Shown here in pieces: positions 11,646 through 21,500 of a stretch of 64,000 bases of DNA (within the stretch, counting starts at the first letter, position 1; the number at the start of each line of letters is the position of its first letter). Under the pieces are notes generated by a model. That model made no database searches, was not told where the DNA came from, and was given only the letters and a program-made list of their open reading frames with translations. The translations under genes and the position numbers were made by a program. This DNA comes from Favolaschia claudopus (lineage: Eukaryota > Basidiomycota > Agaricomycetes > Agaricales > Mycenaceae), in assembly GCA_037176885.1 (NCBI GenBank), contig JAWWNJ010000135.1, positions 1 to 64,000 of the forward strand, read 5' to 3'.

Positions 11646-13108
11646 GACCGACTCCGTCCTCACTGGGTACTCCCTCACCGGAGTGGCTCGAGGCCAACTC
11701 GCACCTCCACCCAGCCGTTGCGGACCTCATCTGGTACAGTCTCAAGCCTGCCACCCGCGCTGGGTACGATGGTGTCGTTGCCATGTACTCTGTCTTCGCC
11801 CGAAGCCGTGGCTTCACCCATCCTGACGGCAAGGTGCTTCCCGCCACCGCCGCTGGTCTCCAGCTCTGGATCGCAGAGAAGGCTCCCTTTGTCCAGCCTG
11901 CTACGGTCTCCCGTTACCTCTTCAGCTTGCGCACCATCCACATCGAGCATGGATGGTCGGTTGAGGCGCTTGACGACCCCATTCTCAAGCGCCTCATCAG
12001 CGCCGCTGAACGCCGGTACGGTACTGCGCCCCGCCGCCTTCATCGGCCCATCACGCGCCAGATCCTCGCTGACATTATCGCGGAGCTCCCAGACGACCAT
12101 GATGGTAGGATGCTCGCCTCCGCTTTCACCCTTGCCTGGACAGCATTCATGCGCTGCGGGGAGTTCACAGTCGCTGACGGTGCAGCCTTTGACCCCTCCA
12201 TCAACCTTACAGAGGGCTGCATCTCGAATGTCACTGACTCCTCCCTTCTCTGCACCATCCAGGCAAGCAAGACGGACCCTGGACGGCGAGGGGCTCAGGT
12301 CCTTTGTGGGGCCGCTGTTGGTGCCCCAACCTGTCCTGTTGCCAGGTTCAGAGCGTACCGTGAGTGTCGTCCAGCTGTCTCCCCATATGCTCCGCTGTTC
12401 GTCACCTCCACGGGTGCACCCCTCTCACGCTCCTTTGCCCTCTCCGCACTTGACGACTGCCTTCGAAGGGCTGGGTATCGCTCGGGTGAGTTCACCGGCC
12501 ACAGTTTCCGCCGTGGAGCTGCCTTCGCTGCTGCAGAGGCGGGGTACACTCAGGAGCAGATCAAGCTCCTGGGCCGCTGGAAGTCAGACGCGTGGAAGCT
12601 CTATGTTGACTGCCCCCTCTCCATGCTACGTGAGTTGTCCTCCAAACTCCACTCCACCTCTGCCGTCTATCGCTCCCGTCCTGCCTCCACACCCCCTGTT
12701 GCCCCCGCTACCCCTCCCCGTCTCTTCATCCGGATTCCAGCCCGTCCCACACCTCTCCCCCCTCCACCCCCTCCCCCTTCCCTCCCTGCTTCCAAGCGGT
12801 CTTCCTCGAAGCGCGCGCCTCCACCTCTCCCCCCTCCACCCACCCCCCTGGTTCTCTCCACTTCTAAACACCCTTCTTCGAGACGTGCAGCCGCATCTGT
12901 CCCCCCTCCATCCGCTCCCCCTGCCCCCTCTACTGCAAAACGGTCTTCTTCGAAACGCGTGCCTCCATCTGTCCCCCCTCCATCCTTGCCAGCCTCGCTC
13001 CCCCGTCCCTTGAGGGCGCCAAAGCCTCCTCGCACCGGACCCACACGTACTGCTGCTGTCTCCCGTCAAGCACAGTTTGCGCGGCGACGTGAGACTGGCT
13101 GGCACTAG
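11633..13108 (+). CDS. Ngaro tyrosine recombinase
   Basis: About 490 residues in a frame overlapping the end of RNase H. The catalytic core is present: an arginine in AFMRCGEF, the H-x-x-R box in GHSFRRGAA, LGRWKSDAW, and the tyrosine in WKLYVDCP. In DIRS-order elements this enzyme integrates the circular DNA intermediate in place of a DDE integrase. After the core the protein becomes a proline-rich tail with three loose repeats built on SKRSSSKR and PPPP runs (12700-13000). There is no ATG at the frame's left end, so the natural start may be internal or translation may pass from the upstream frame. Confidence 0.85.
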   Translation: MGEPRPTPSSLGTPSPEWLEANSHLHPAVADLIWYSLKPATRAGYDGVVAMYSVFARSRGFTHPDGKVLPATAAGLQLWIAEKAPFVQPATVSRYLFSLRTIHIEHGWSVEALDDPILKRLISAAERRYGTAPRRLHRPITRQILADIIAELPDDHDGRMLASAFTLAWTAFMRCGEFTVADGAAFDPSINLTEGCISNVTDSSLLCTIQASKTDPGRRGAQVLCGAAVGAPTCPVARFRAYRECRPAVSPYAPLFVTSTGAPLSRSFALSALDDCLRRAGYRSGEFTGHSFRRGAAFAAAEAGYTQEQIKLLGRWKSDAWKLYVDCPLSMLRELSSKLHSTSAVYRSRPASTPPVAPATPPRLFIRIPARPTPLPPPPPPPSLPASKRSSSKRAPPPLPPPPTPLVLSTSKHPSSRRAAASVPPPSAPPAPSTAKRSSSKRVPPSVPPPSLPASLPRPLRAPKPPRTGPTRTAAVSRQAQFARRRETGWH

Positions 13109-13190
13109 CATACTGTTTGTGGAGTGCCTCTGGCTTCTGCGCTCTTCCTCCCCCACCTTTGGCTGGTCGCTTGCGCAGAGCTTTGTTCTT

Positions 13191-13317
13191 GGGCTGCCGA
13201 GGCCCTCCCTTGCTGTAGAGGTATTGCGGACTCGAGAGCCGAGTCATCTGCCCAAAAGTAGACAAAAATCATATTTCTCACGCATCTCTCTCTCTCTCAG
13301 TGACTAGCGCCAATCCT
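13191..13317 (+). repeat. Ngaro B1 repeat
   Basis: 127 bp, repeated without visible change at 13524-13650. It starts GGGCTGCCGAGGCCC and contains a (CT)n run. It follows the recombinase stop by about 80 bp. Confidence 0.88.
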
Positions 13318-13523
13318 GGATGGTCTGGAGAGACCAAGGGGATTGGCTAAGATCACGTCATCCCCTCCTCGTCATCTCATCTTTTTTGCTTCCTCCCACC
13401 ACGTTCGCTTTCTCCCCGCCTTCGCTGCCCTCCTCCTCCTTAGTTTTTCTTTGTCGTCCCACCCTCCATCCCCAGCTTCTCCTTAGTCTTTTGCATACCT
13501 GTGTAGATTTTTAGCTACACGGG
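13318..13523 (+). repeat. Ngaro A2 repeat
   Basis: 206 bp between B1 and B2. By the Ngaro plan this segment should match A1 at the lost 5' end, so no partner exists in the window. It is pyrimidine-rich toward its 3' half. Confidence 0.7.
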
Positions 13524-13650
13524 GGGCTGCCGAGGCCCTCCCTTGCTGTAGAGGTATTGCGGACTCGAGAGCCGAGTCATCTGCCCAAAAGTAGACAAAA
13601 ATCATATTTCTCACGCATCTCTCTCTCTCTCAGTGACTAGCGCCAATCCT
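13524..13650 (+). repeat. Ngaro B2 repeat and element 3' end
   Basis: Second copy of B1. It ends CGCCAATCCT at 13650 and copia sequence in the opposite orientation starts at the next base, so this is the right end of the Ngaro element. Confidence 0.85.
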
Positions 13651-15972
13651 AGGCGTGAATACAGGTTTGCAGTCTGTCATGCCATAGCGAGAAAGGACTT
13701 TGTCAATATACTGACGCTGGTTCAGTGCAATGGTGCGCTTCTTACGGTTTCGAACGATCTCGATCCCAAGGAGGTATTTGGCTGGACCTAGGTCTCGCAT
13801 CTTAAAAGTAGATGAAAGCATTCTTTTGACTTTGGAAGAGAATTCTTTAGAAGTTGCAGCAACAAGAAGATCATCAACATAGACCACAACAAAACAAGTC
13901 TGTTTGCCTTCTTTATAAACATAAAGGCAGGTCTCTGAATTCAAGCGATGAAATCCGAGTTTTAGAATCTCTGTGTCAAAAGTCCTGTTCCAAGTTCTCC
14001 CAGCTTGTTTAAGACCATACAATGAACGCTTGAGTCGCCAGCAGTGACCTTCTGGAATTTCAACACCATCTGGAGGCATCATGTAGATTTCTTCCTCCAG
14101 TTTACCATTGAGGTAGGCTTGTGAAACATCCAGCTGATCCAGTTCTAAGTCATATTTGGCAGCAAGAGCACAAATGATGCGAACAGACTCAAGATTGGCA
14201 GTGGGCGCAAAAACTTCTTTGTAGTCAACACCTTCTTTCTGAGTATCTCCTCTGGCAACGATTCGGACTTTGTAACGAGCAATTTTGCCTGTTTCATCCA
14301 CTTTGACTTTGGGAACCACTTTGGATTTAATAGGCTTGACACCGTCTGGTATGGGAACAACATCATAGACATCATTTGCTCGGAAACCAGCAAGTTCCTC
14401 TTCAAGTCCAGCTTTCCAATGTTCAGCATTAGAACCCTGCAATGCTTCTTGCCAACTAGAAGGGTCAAGAGGGTTCTGAGCTAAAAAGGCTTCTTCAATT
14501 GCATCATCTAGAGAAGCAAGCAAGACTGCCTCTGGAGCATCAGGGACTTCAATGTCTGGTTCGACAGAAGCTTCATTTTCTTTTGCCTGTTTACGTGCTG
14601 CATTCTCTGCATCACGCTGAGCTTTTGACTGATGCTGTGGTCCTTCAGCTATTCTGTCGTACTCAGCAGTGGGATGTTGTGCCCTTGCATGTGGACGTGT
14701 TGACCGCCTAGTAGGTTCCTGTCGTACGCCTGCGACCTTGCGCAATGGTGGAGCTCCCCTATTTGATGGATGGACAATAGACAGTGGATCAGCCTGACTT
14801 AGATTATCCCCCACTGAACCTGGTATTGGGTGAGGTAGAGTGTCCGGCGGTTCATCATCATCGTCATTATCACCATAATATGGGGTAGACCTCTTCCGCA
14901 GTGTCTGAGCAAAATCCTCATATTCTTTCCTATATGTAGCAGGTGCCTCAAGCTTTGGTTCTATAGGTGAATGAAGTTCCTGGTCATCGAACTGAACATG
15001 CCTAGACGTGATGATTTCGCCATAAGAACCATCTTTGTTGATTACTAGCAAGTCATATGCTTTACTGTTTTCATGGTAGCCAACAAAGATGCACCGCTTT
15101 GCTTTATCACCAAATTTCTGCTTGTGACGCTTTTCTTTAGGAATCAGAGAATAAGCTCTACAGCCAAAGGGATGAAGGTGTCGCATGTTTATTGGACGGT
15201 CAAAAAGTTTCTCATGAGGGATCTCAAATTCCTGTGCTGAAGTAGGTGTTCTATTCACAGTATAACCAGCTGCTCGCATTGCTAAGACCCCAAATTTACG
15301 AGGAAGGCGTGAGGCAATCAACATAGTTGTAGCTCTGGAAACAAGTGTTTGATTCATTCGCTCTGCTACTCCGTTTTGCTCTGGAGTGTAAGGTGCTGTT
15401 GTTTCATGGATGATGCCTAGACGTTTGAATTCTGTTTCCATTTGATGAGACGTGAATTCACCACCCCCATCTGTGCGAAAGAATCGAGTCCAGCCCTCAC
15501 AGAATTCCCAATTAGCAATTTGAGCACGAAAATGAGCCTCAGTAGATTTTCGCCATTCTTTGAGTTTCGAATAGACTTGGGATTTCTTTTGGGCAAATAG
15601 AATCCACACCTCAGAGGAATGATGATCTATAAGAACCACCCAGTAGCGTATTCCACCTGGGCCTTCAGGTGTTACTGGACCACCAACATCAGATGATACA
15701 ATATCTAAAGGACCACGAGCTTTGGTTTGACTTTTGGAAAATGGTAATTTCTTCATTTTCCCAAGAACACAGGGTTCACAGAACTTGGGGATTCCTGTCA
15801 AGGATGTAATTTCACCAAGTCGGCCTTTAGCAACAGATTTCTGTAATAGTTGGAAATTTGTATGACCAGATATTCGATGAAGATGATTGATATCCATAGC
15901 AAATAGTGCATGTGGATCTTCACTCAAAGGAGTATAGACAATGTGGTACAGTCCCTTCCGATGCTTGGCTTC
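13651..15972 (-). pseudogene. Copia minus copy, segment 1 (integrase and RT)
   Basis: Reading the minus strand from 15972, this continues the copia polyprotein from the integrase zinc-binding region through the integrase core and most of the reverse transcriptase, including QAYLNGKLEEEIYM, KRSLYGLKQAGRTWN and the catalytic YVDDLLVA. It stops after CKPVFTPR, where Ngaro B2 begins, so RNase H and the 3' LTR are lost. It differs from the plus copy at only about three of some 590 shared residues. Confidence 0.93.
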
Positions 15973-16660
15973 GGATAATTCTATTTGGGAGCCCCAAGTT
16001 CTCGGCTAAGGGGTTCCCAAATAGAAAGAGTCTATTTGGGAGCCCCAACTTTCCCGGCGAGTCCCGGCAACTCCTTGACATCTTGATCTAAGTGATCTGC
16101 CGGTTTTTTAGCGCCTGTGCTCTAGCATTTATTGGGAACAAGTCGAGATGATTTGGGTTGCAGTGTAATTTTCTGCTTTGCACTTTGTACTTGCTTTGAT
16201 TACTCTCGCTCCTTTTCCCTCTCGGAATTCAACACAAAGGCAAATGAGCTTCGCGTCAAATTTACTCAAGTAGGTTCCCGACCAAATTTTCCGCAACCAA
16301 GAGCGTGAACGGGTGTAGCCAGTATTGAGATGTTCAAGAACGCCTTTTGACTTGGCGATTTTTTTTCTGAATGCCACGGCACAGTTGGGTGAAAAAATTC
16401 AAAACATGCTGTGTGCCGGGTAATCCCGCTCTCCGGCATGATCGGCACGGTTTCGCCTTCATTTACAAGCTTGAAATCTTTGAAAAAATTTGAACCTGGA
16501 TTGTCTACCACTCGGTTTCCAGCTGCAACGGCACGGCTCCGGCAAGCCCCCATCATTGTTCTCGATGTTCTGAAACTGGACTCTTATTTGGGAACCCCGC
16601 TCAAAACTTGGGGCTCCCAAAGAAGCCCCAGGAGTTTGGGGCTCCCAAATAGAATTATCC
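15973..16660. mobile_element. MULE-type MITE, 688 bp
   Basis: The ends are inverted repeats beginning GGATAATTCTATTTGGGAG. A 9-bp duplication, CTTGGCTTC, flanks the element (15964-15972 and 16661-16669), and removing the element with one copy restores the copia sequence seen at 9530-9560. A 9-bp target duplication is the mark of Mutator-like elements. The motif TATTTGGGAGCCCC and its complement recur inside both ends as subterminal repeats. There is no transposase inside, so it is non-autonomous. Confidence 0.9.
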
Positions 16661-16918
16661 CTTGGCTTCAATCATTCTTTGCCTTTTTGGGTTTCGAACA
16701 ATGCAGCTATCTGCTTCGAACATGCTATTGTATCCCTTTTTAGCCATTTGTTGCACTGAGACAAGTGTGATACCAAAGGTTGGGACATGTAATGCACCTA
16801 AAGAGACATCAGACATCCCTCGCTTTGTTTTGCAAGATAGACGGATGGTTCCAGTTCCAACTGCATCACAATATGTGTCATTTCCAAGCCGCATCCTTTT
16901 CGGTGGATTGAGTACTTT
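16661..16918 (-). pseudogene. Copia minus copy, segment 2 (before integrase)
   Basis: This is the copia region between protease and integrase (MRLGNDTYCDAVGTGTIRL to RMIEAK). It is bounded by the MULE-type MITE on one side and the chromovirus on the other. It differs from the plus copy at about 11 of 258 bases, clearly more than the segments on either side. Confidence 0.9.
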
Positions 16919-17303
16919 TGTCAGGGGAACCCCTGTTCTGCGCAGCATGACGCAAAGGGACTTGGGCACTTCTGCCCAAGTCCCATTACATCATTCCTGT
17001 GGAGCTCCATCAAACTATGACAGAGTTCTATTTTTGGGTACACAAGATCCCAGTCCAACTACGTCATCAAGGTGGGACTTAGCATGTGATCGAGCCAGGG
17101 ACTATTGCCGGTTGACCCGGCCTTGTGGGAATTAGTTAGTATATGTTTGCCACACCTAGCGTGGGAATCCTTAGCCTTTCTTCTCTTTGGATCCTCCCTC
17201 GCTAGGTGCGCTGTAATGTATTCCTAGTAGCGTCTTTAATTAACTTTGGATTCTCCCTCGCTAGACCCTCGAGACATCTCGGGTCCTAAAGGTTGCCCTT
17301 ACA
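16919..17303 (+). repeat. Chromovirus 5' LTR
   Basis: 385 bp, TG...CA. A TATA-like GTATATG at 17139-17145 lies about 30 bp before 17173. The 12 bases from 17173 are complementary to the sequence just after the LTR, which suggests that transcription starts at about 17173. It differs from the 3' LTR at two places that I can see (near 17190 and 17247). Confidence 0.93.
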
Positions 17304-17320
17304 GCAGAAGAAAGGCTCCA
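17304..17320 (+). promoter_or_regulatory. Candidate self-complementary primer site
   Basis: Two bases after the LTR lies AGAAGAAAGGCT (17306-17317), the exact reverse complement of AGCCTTTCTTCT at 17173-17184 in the LTR. Tf1 and sushi elements of this clade prime reverse transcription with the folded 5' end of their own RNA. No match to a tRNA 3' end starting TGG is evident here. Confidence 0.6.
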
Positions 17321-17446
17321 AGGGATTAACTGGTCAAGATTGCGCGCTTTGGCGATTTCTCAGACGCTTCGTCGGACTCCTCCTCTGCTGTCTCGGACGC
17401 GCAAACCGCGAATCTTGCCCCCTCCTCCCCCTCTCTAGAACCCACC

Positions 17447-18574
17447 ATGACCGACTCTGCCGCCGCTGCTGCAGCCGCCGCCGAGCGGATGGATAGGCTC
17501 GAGAGGACTGTCGACCGTCTGGTCGAGCTTTTTCAAACCGCTGCCAATCCTCCCACTACCACTGCTCCGACCCCTGCCGCTCCTCCAGAGCCTCCGGCCG
17601 AGAGTCCAGGACTCTTTGCCAACCTCACCCCGGCAGCAAAAACGGTCCTTCGACCGAACCCCCCTTTCGTCTTTGACGGCGACCGCTCGGCTGGCCGGGC
17701 CTTCCTTCACTCAGCTCGGACTTACATCCGACTGGTCCCGGAGGCGTTTGTCGAAGGCGGCGAGATGTCTGAGGAAAAGGCAGTGCGTTTCATCATGTCC
17801 TTTATGTCCAAAGACTCTGCGCAAAAATGGGCTGAGCGCATGTCCATCAAAACCCCTTTCCCCTTCCTCACCTGGGACGCCTTCACCAAGGAGTTCTGCT
17901 CACGCTTTGTCGAGGAGAACGAGCAGGACCACGCCCTACACAAACTCGAGTCTAGGGCATACTATATGGGCTCCCGGGATGTCTTCAAGTACACTGATGA
18001 CTTTGAAGACCTCTTCGACCTTGCTGGGTTTGCTGACGCGTTGGTCAAGGTCACCAAGTTCCGCTCTGGCCTTGACCCTGCCATCAATGCGGCCATCACC
18101 TCGTCCAGCGACCCCCCAGACCTCCGCGACTACATGGCTTGGCGGACCCGAGCGTACCGCCAGTACGAATCGCACGTGCGGGCTCGTGCTGCTGGGCTTC
18201 TCCCGAAAGCCCCTTCAGCTCCGCCAGCCGCTCGCTCACGTCCAGCAGGTGTCTTCCCTGTTGTTCCTACGCCTCCTCCTCGGGCCATGCCAGCTCCTGC
18301 TCCTCCGCTGGTAGTCCCCATGGACGTTGATCGCACGCGCTCCGGGAGAGGACCTCCCCGTGGCTGCTACCGATGCGGCGGTCCACACTTGGCCAGGGAT
18401 TGCCTCACCCCGGCTGACGTCCGAGCCGCTGATGTCCTTGACGAGGTCATTCGTCAGCTTGGGTCCGAGCTCCTCTCCGAACTGGTGGCTCGGGTTGCCA
18501 CCACCGACTCGCTCCCTGAGCCGGAGTCTGTAGCCGCCGAGGAAGAGCAGGGTTTTCTTCCACGCGACGAGTGA
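17447..18574 (+). CDS. Chromovirus Gag
   Basis: 375 residues from ATG 17447 to TGA 18572-18574. An alanine-rich N-terminus and a short coiled coil (RMDRLERTVDRLVELF) are followed by a proline-rich linker. The retrotransposon capsid region follows (PPFVFDGDRSAGRAF to about residue 240). A CCHC zinc knuckle, CYRCGGPHLARDC, lies near residue 305. It forms the particle core and binds the element's RNA. Its end overlaps the open pol frame, which is -1 relative to gag and open from 18520. Confidence 0.93.
   Translation: MTDSAAAAAAAAERMDRLERTVDRLVELFQTAANPPTTTAPTPAAPPEPPAESPGLFANLTPAAKTVLRPNPPFVFDGDRSAGRAFLHSARTYIRLVPEAFVEGGEMSEEKAVRFIMSFMSKDSAQKWAERMSIKTPFPFLTWDAFTKEFCSRFVEENEQDHALHKLESRAYYMGSRDVFKYTDDFEDLFDLAGFADALVKVTKFRSGLDPAINAAITSSSDPPDLRDYMAWRTRAYRQYESHVRARAAGLLPKAPSAPPAARSRPAGVFPVVPTPPPRAMPAPAPPLVVPMDVDRTRSGRGPPRGCYRCGGPHLARDCLTPADVRAADVLDEVIRQLGSELLSELVARVATTDSLPEPESVAAEEEQGFLPRDE
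18550..18556 (+). promoter_or_regulatory. Candidate -1 frameshift heptamer GGGTTTT
   Basis: In the gag frame this reads G GGT TTT, which fits the X-XXY-YYZ rule for -1 slippage. It lies 15 bases before the gag stop codon and inside the 55-base gag/pol overlap. A slip here joins gag to pol directly. Yeast L-A virus uses the closely similar GGGUUUA. Confidence 0.5.
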
Positions 18575-21500
18575 GCGGTACGCCCTCGATCGCGTCTCCT
18601 AATCGTTTCACATGTTTGTATGATGAGTCTGCCAATGTTACATCTGTTGAACCTGCCGAAACGAAAGACGTACCCCCTGCTCCCCTCCGTTCCCCACGCA
18701 TCCGGCGAAAGCCTTGGGAACGTAGACTTCCTCAGCGCTATACTGTTGCTGCTGCACCCGGTGTCAACTCTCTGCATCTCCCCCTTGAGATTCAGGCAGT
18801 CCAGGACGCCACCAAGCTTTCCCTCGAAGGTCTCGTTGACTGTGGTGCCACCTCAGACTTCATTGACTCTGAGTTCGCAGCTAAGTCCGGCCTCCCCCTC
18901 CGCCGCCTCGCACAGCCCATTCCAGTTTTCAATGTGGATGGCTCGCCAAATGAGGCTGGTGCGATCCGCGAGGTGGCTGACGTTGTGCTGCAGTATCGTG
19001 GTCACTCTGAGCGCATGCAGCTCGCTGTTACCCGTCTTGGGAAGCAGAAGCTCATCCTCGGCTACTCCTGGCTCCGGAAGCATAACCCGGAGATCGACTG
19101 GGACACCCGAGAGGTCAAGATGAGCAGATGCCCCAGCGAGTGCTCTACGTGCCGCACCGAGGTTCGCCTGGAGGCTCGTGCTGCACGCCGAGAGTCCCGC
19201 CTGGCCGCTGAGATCCTCCGGCAGCTCCGACTTGGTCCCCTTCCATCCATCTGTGCCATAGACCTAGGCGAAGATGAATACGATGACCTGCCAGAGCTGT
19301 TCCCGGACTACGAGGATGATGACGAGGATGATGTGGATGAAGTGGATGATGCGGATGAAGTGGATGACCCCCTTGAGCCGGGAGACCGGGTGTTCTACAC
19401 CCAGTTCCTGCCTTCTGAGGATATCCGTGCTGGAAGCACCGTCTCCCAGCGCCTGGCTGAGGCATACGCCAAAAACTCAGCCCCGGCGCGCTCGGACGTT
19501 CCTGAATGGGCCCGAGAGTTTGACGATGTTTTCAACAAGGAGTCCTTTGACTCGCTGCCTGAACGCCGATCCTGGGACCATGCCATTGAGCTCGTGCCGG
19601 ACTCTAAACCCACGAACTGCAAGGTCTACCCAATCTCGCCTCTCGAACAGAAGGAACTTGATGCCTTCATCGAGGAGGGACTTGGCACTGGCCGGATTCG
19701 ACCGTCAAAATCACCTATGGCCTCACCCGTCTTCTTCGTCAAGAAGAAGGACGGCGGACTTCGGTTCGTACAGGACTATCGAGCTTTAAACGCTATGACC
19801 GTGAAGAATCGTTACCCGCTCCCCTTAATCAACGACCTCATCAACCGACTCAGGGGAGCCCGGTACTTCACGAAGCTCGATGTCCGATGGGGCTTTAACA
19901 ACGTTCGAATCCGTGAAGGCGACGAGTGGAAGGCAGCGTTCCGGACCAACCGGGGACTGTTTGAGCCGCTGGTCATGTACTTCGGTCTGACCAACTCCCC
20001 TGCAACCTTCCAGACCATGATGAACGACATCTTCCAGGATCTTATCCTCTCTGGCGACGTCATGGTCTACCTCGACGATATTCTCATTGCCCACTCAGAC
20101 ATCCGTCGGCATCGAGAGATCGTCCGAGAGGTCCTGCGGAGGCTTCGCGCAAACAAGCTTTACCTTCGAGCTGAGAAGTGTGAGTTTGAGCGGACCTCCA
20201 TTGAGTACCTCGGCGTGATTATCTCCCACAACCACGTCGAGATGGACCCTGTAAAGGTTGCAGGAGTGGCAGCTTGGCCAGCGCCTGAGAATAAGAAGGA
20301 TGTGCAGCAGTTCCTTGGCTTCACAAACTTCTACCGCCGGTTCATTGCGGGCTTCTCAGACGTTGCTCAAGCCCTCTTCAGACTCACCAAGAAAGGCATT
20401 GCCTGGACCTGGGGGCCTGAAGAGCAAGCTGCCTTTGACGAGCTCAAGCGGCGGGTGACTCGGGACCCCGTTCTGGTTCTCCCGAACCCCGAACGCCCGT
20501 ACCGGCTCGAGGCTGACAGCTCTGACTATGCCACCGGCGCCGTCCTCTCCCAGCAGGGTGACGATGGCAAGTGGCATCCGGTTGCGTTCTACTCCAAGAG
20601 CCTGAACGAGGTGCAGCGGAATTACGAGATTCACGACAAGGAGATGCTTGCGATCGTGCGAGCCCTTGAGGAGTGGCGCCACTTCCTTGAGGGCGCGCAG
20701 CACCCGGTTGAGATCTGGACGCGGACCACAAAAACCTGGAATATTTCCGGAAGGCCCAGAAGCTCAACCGTCGCCAAGCTCGGTGGTCTCTCTACCTCTC
20801 CCGTTTCGACTTCTCGCTGCACCACCAACCGGGTCGCCTCATGGGTCGCCCTGACGCGCTTTCTCGGAGACCGGACCATGGAGTGCAGGGCGATAACCAG
20901 GACGTTACCCTGCTTCGACCCGAGCTGTTCCACGTTCGGGCCACCGAGGCCCTGGTTATTGCTGGCCCTGAGGCTCCCCTCCTGCGCGACATTCGTGATG
21001 CGCTTGCTGGAGACCCCGACCTTGAAGAGCCCATTGCCCTGACTGCCAAGGAACTCCTCAAGGCCCGAGGTGTGCGGTCTGCCCGGTCTTCGGAATGGCG
21101 TATTGAAGGTGGACTCCTTTACTTCCGGGGGAAGATTGTCGTCCCCCGAGACAAGGACCTCCGCCGACGCATCCTATGACACGCGCGTTGCAGGCCATGC
21201 CGGTCGTTTCAAGTCCCTGGAGCTCGTGTCTCGGAACTACTGGTGGCCCCAGCTGTCGCGCCATGTCGGTCGGTATGTCGCGACTTGTGACTTGTGCTGC
21301 CGCACCAAGGCGCTTCGTCGACTGCCGATTGGTGAGCTCCACCCCACAGAGATCCCAGAAGAGCGCTGGCACACCGTGTCAGTCGACTTTATCGTCGAGC
21401 TTCCCGAGGCCCATGGGTACGATGCAGTCATGGTCGTCGTCTGTGCCCTTGGGAAGAGAGCGCACTTCATGGAGTGTCACACCACCATTGACGCGGTTGG

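Larger units (their letters stand above)
11379..13650 (+). mobile_element. Ngaro-type retroelement, 5'-truncated
   Basis: It contains the end of an RNase H domain, a tyrosine recombinase gene and, beyond the genes, the arrangement B1 (13191-13317), A2 (13318-13523), B2 (13524-13650). B1 and B2 are 127-bp copies that look identical. Split direct repeats of the form A1-genes-B1-A2-B2 define Ngaro elements within the DIRS order. A1, Gag and most of the reverse transcriptase are missing because the element is cut at 11379. Confidence 0.85.

Noticed and set aside
11391..13013. 540-codon frame through the whole Ngaro 3' half
   Set aside because: Only its first ~85 codons are RNase H. The rest is Ser/Pro-rich noise opposite the real recombinase frame in GC-rich sequence.
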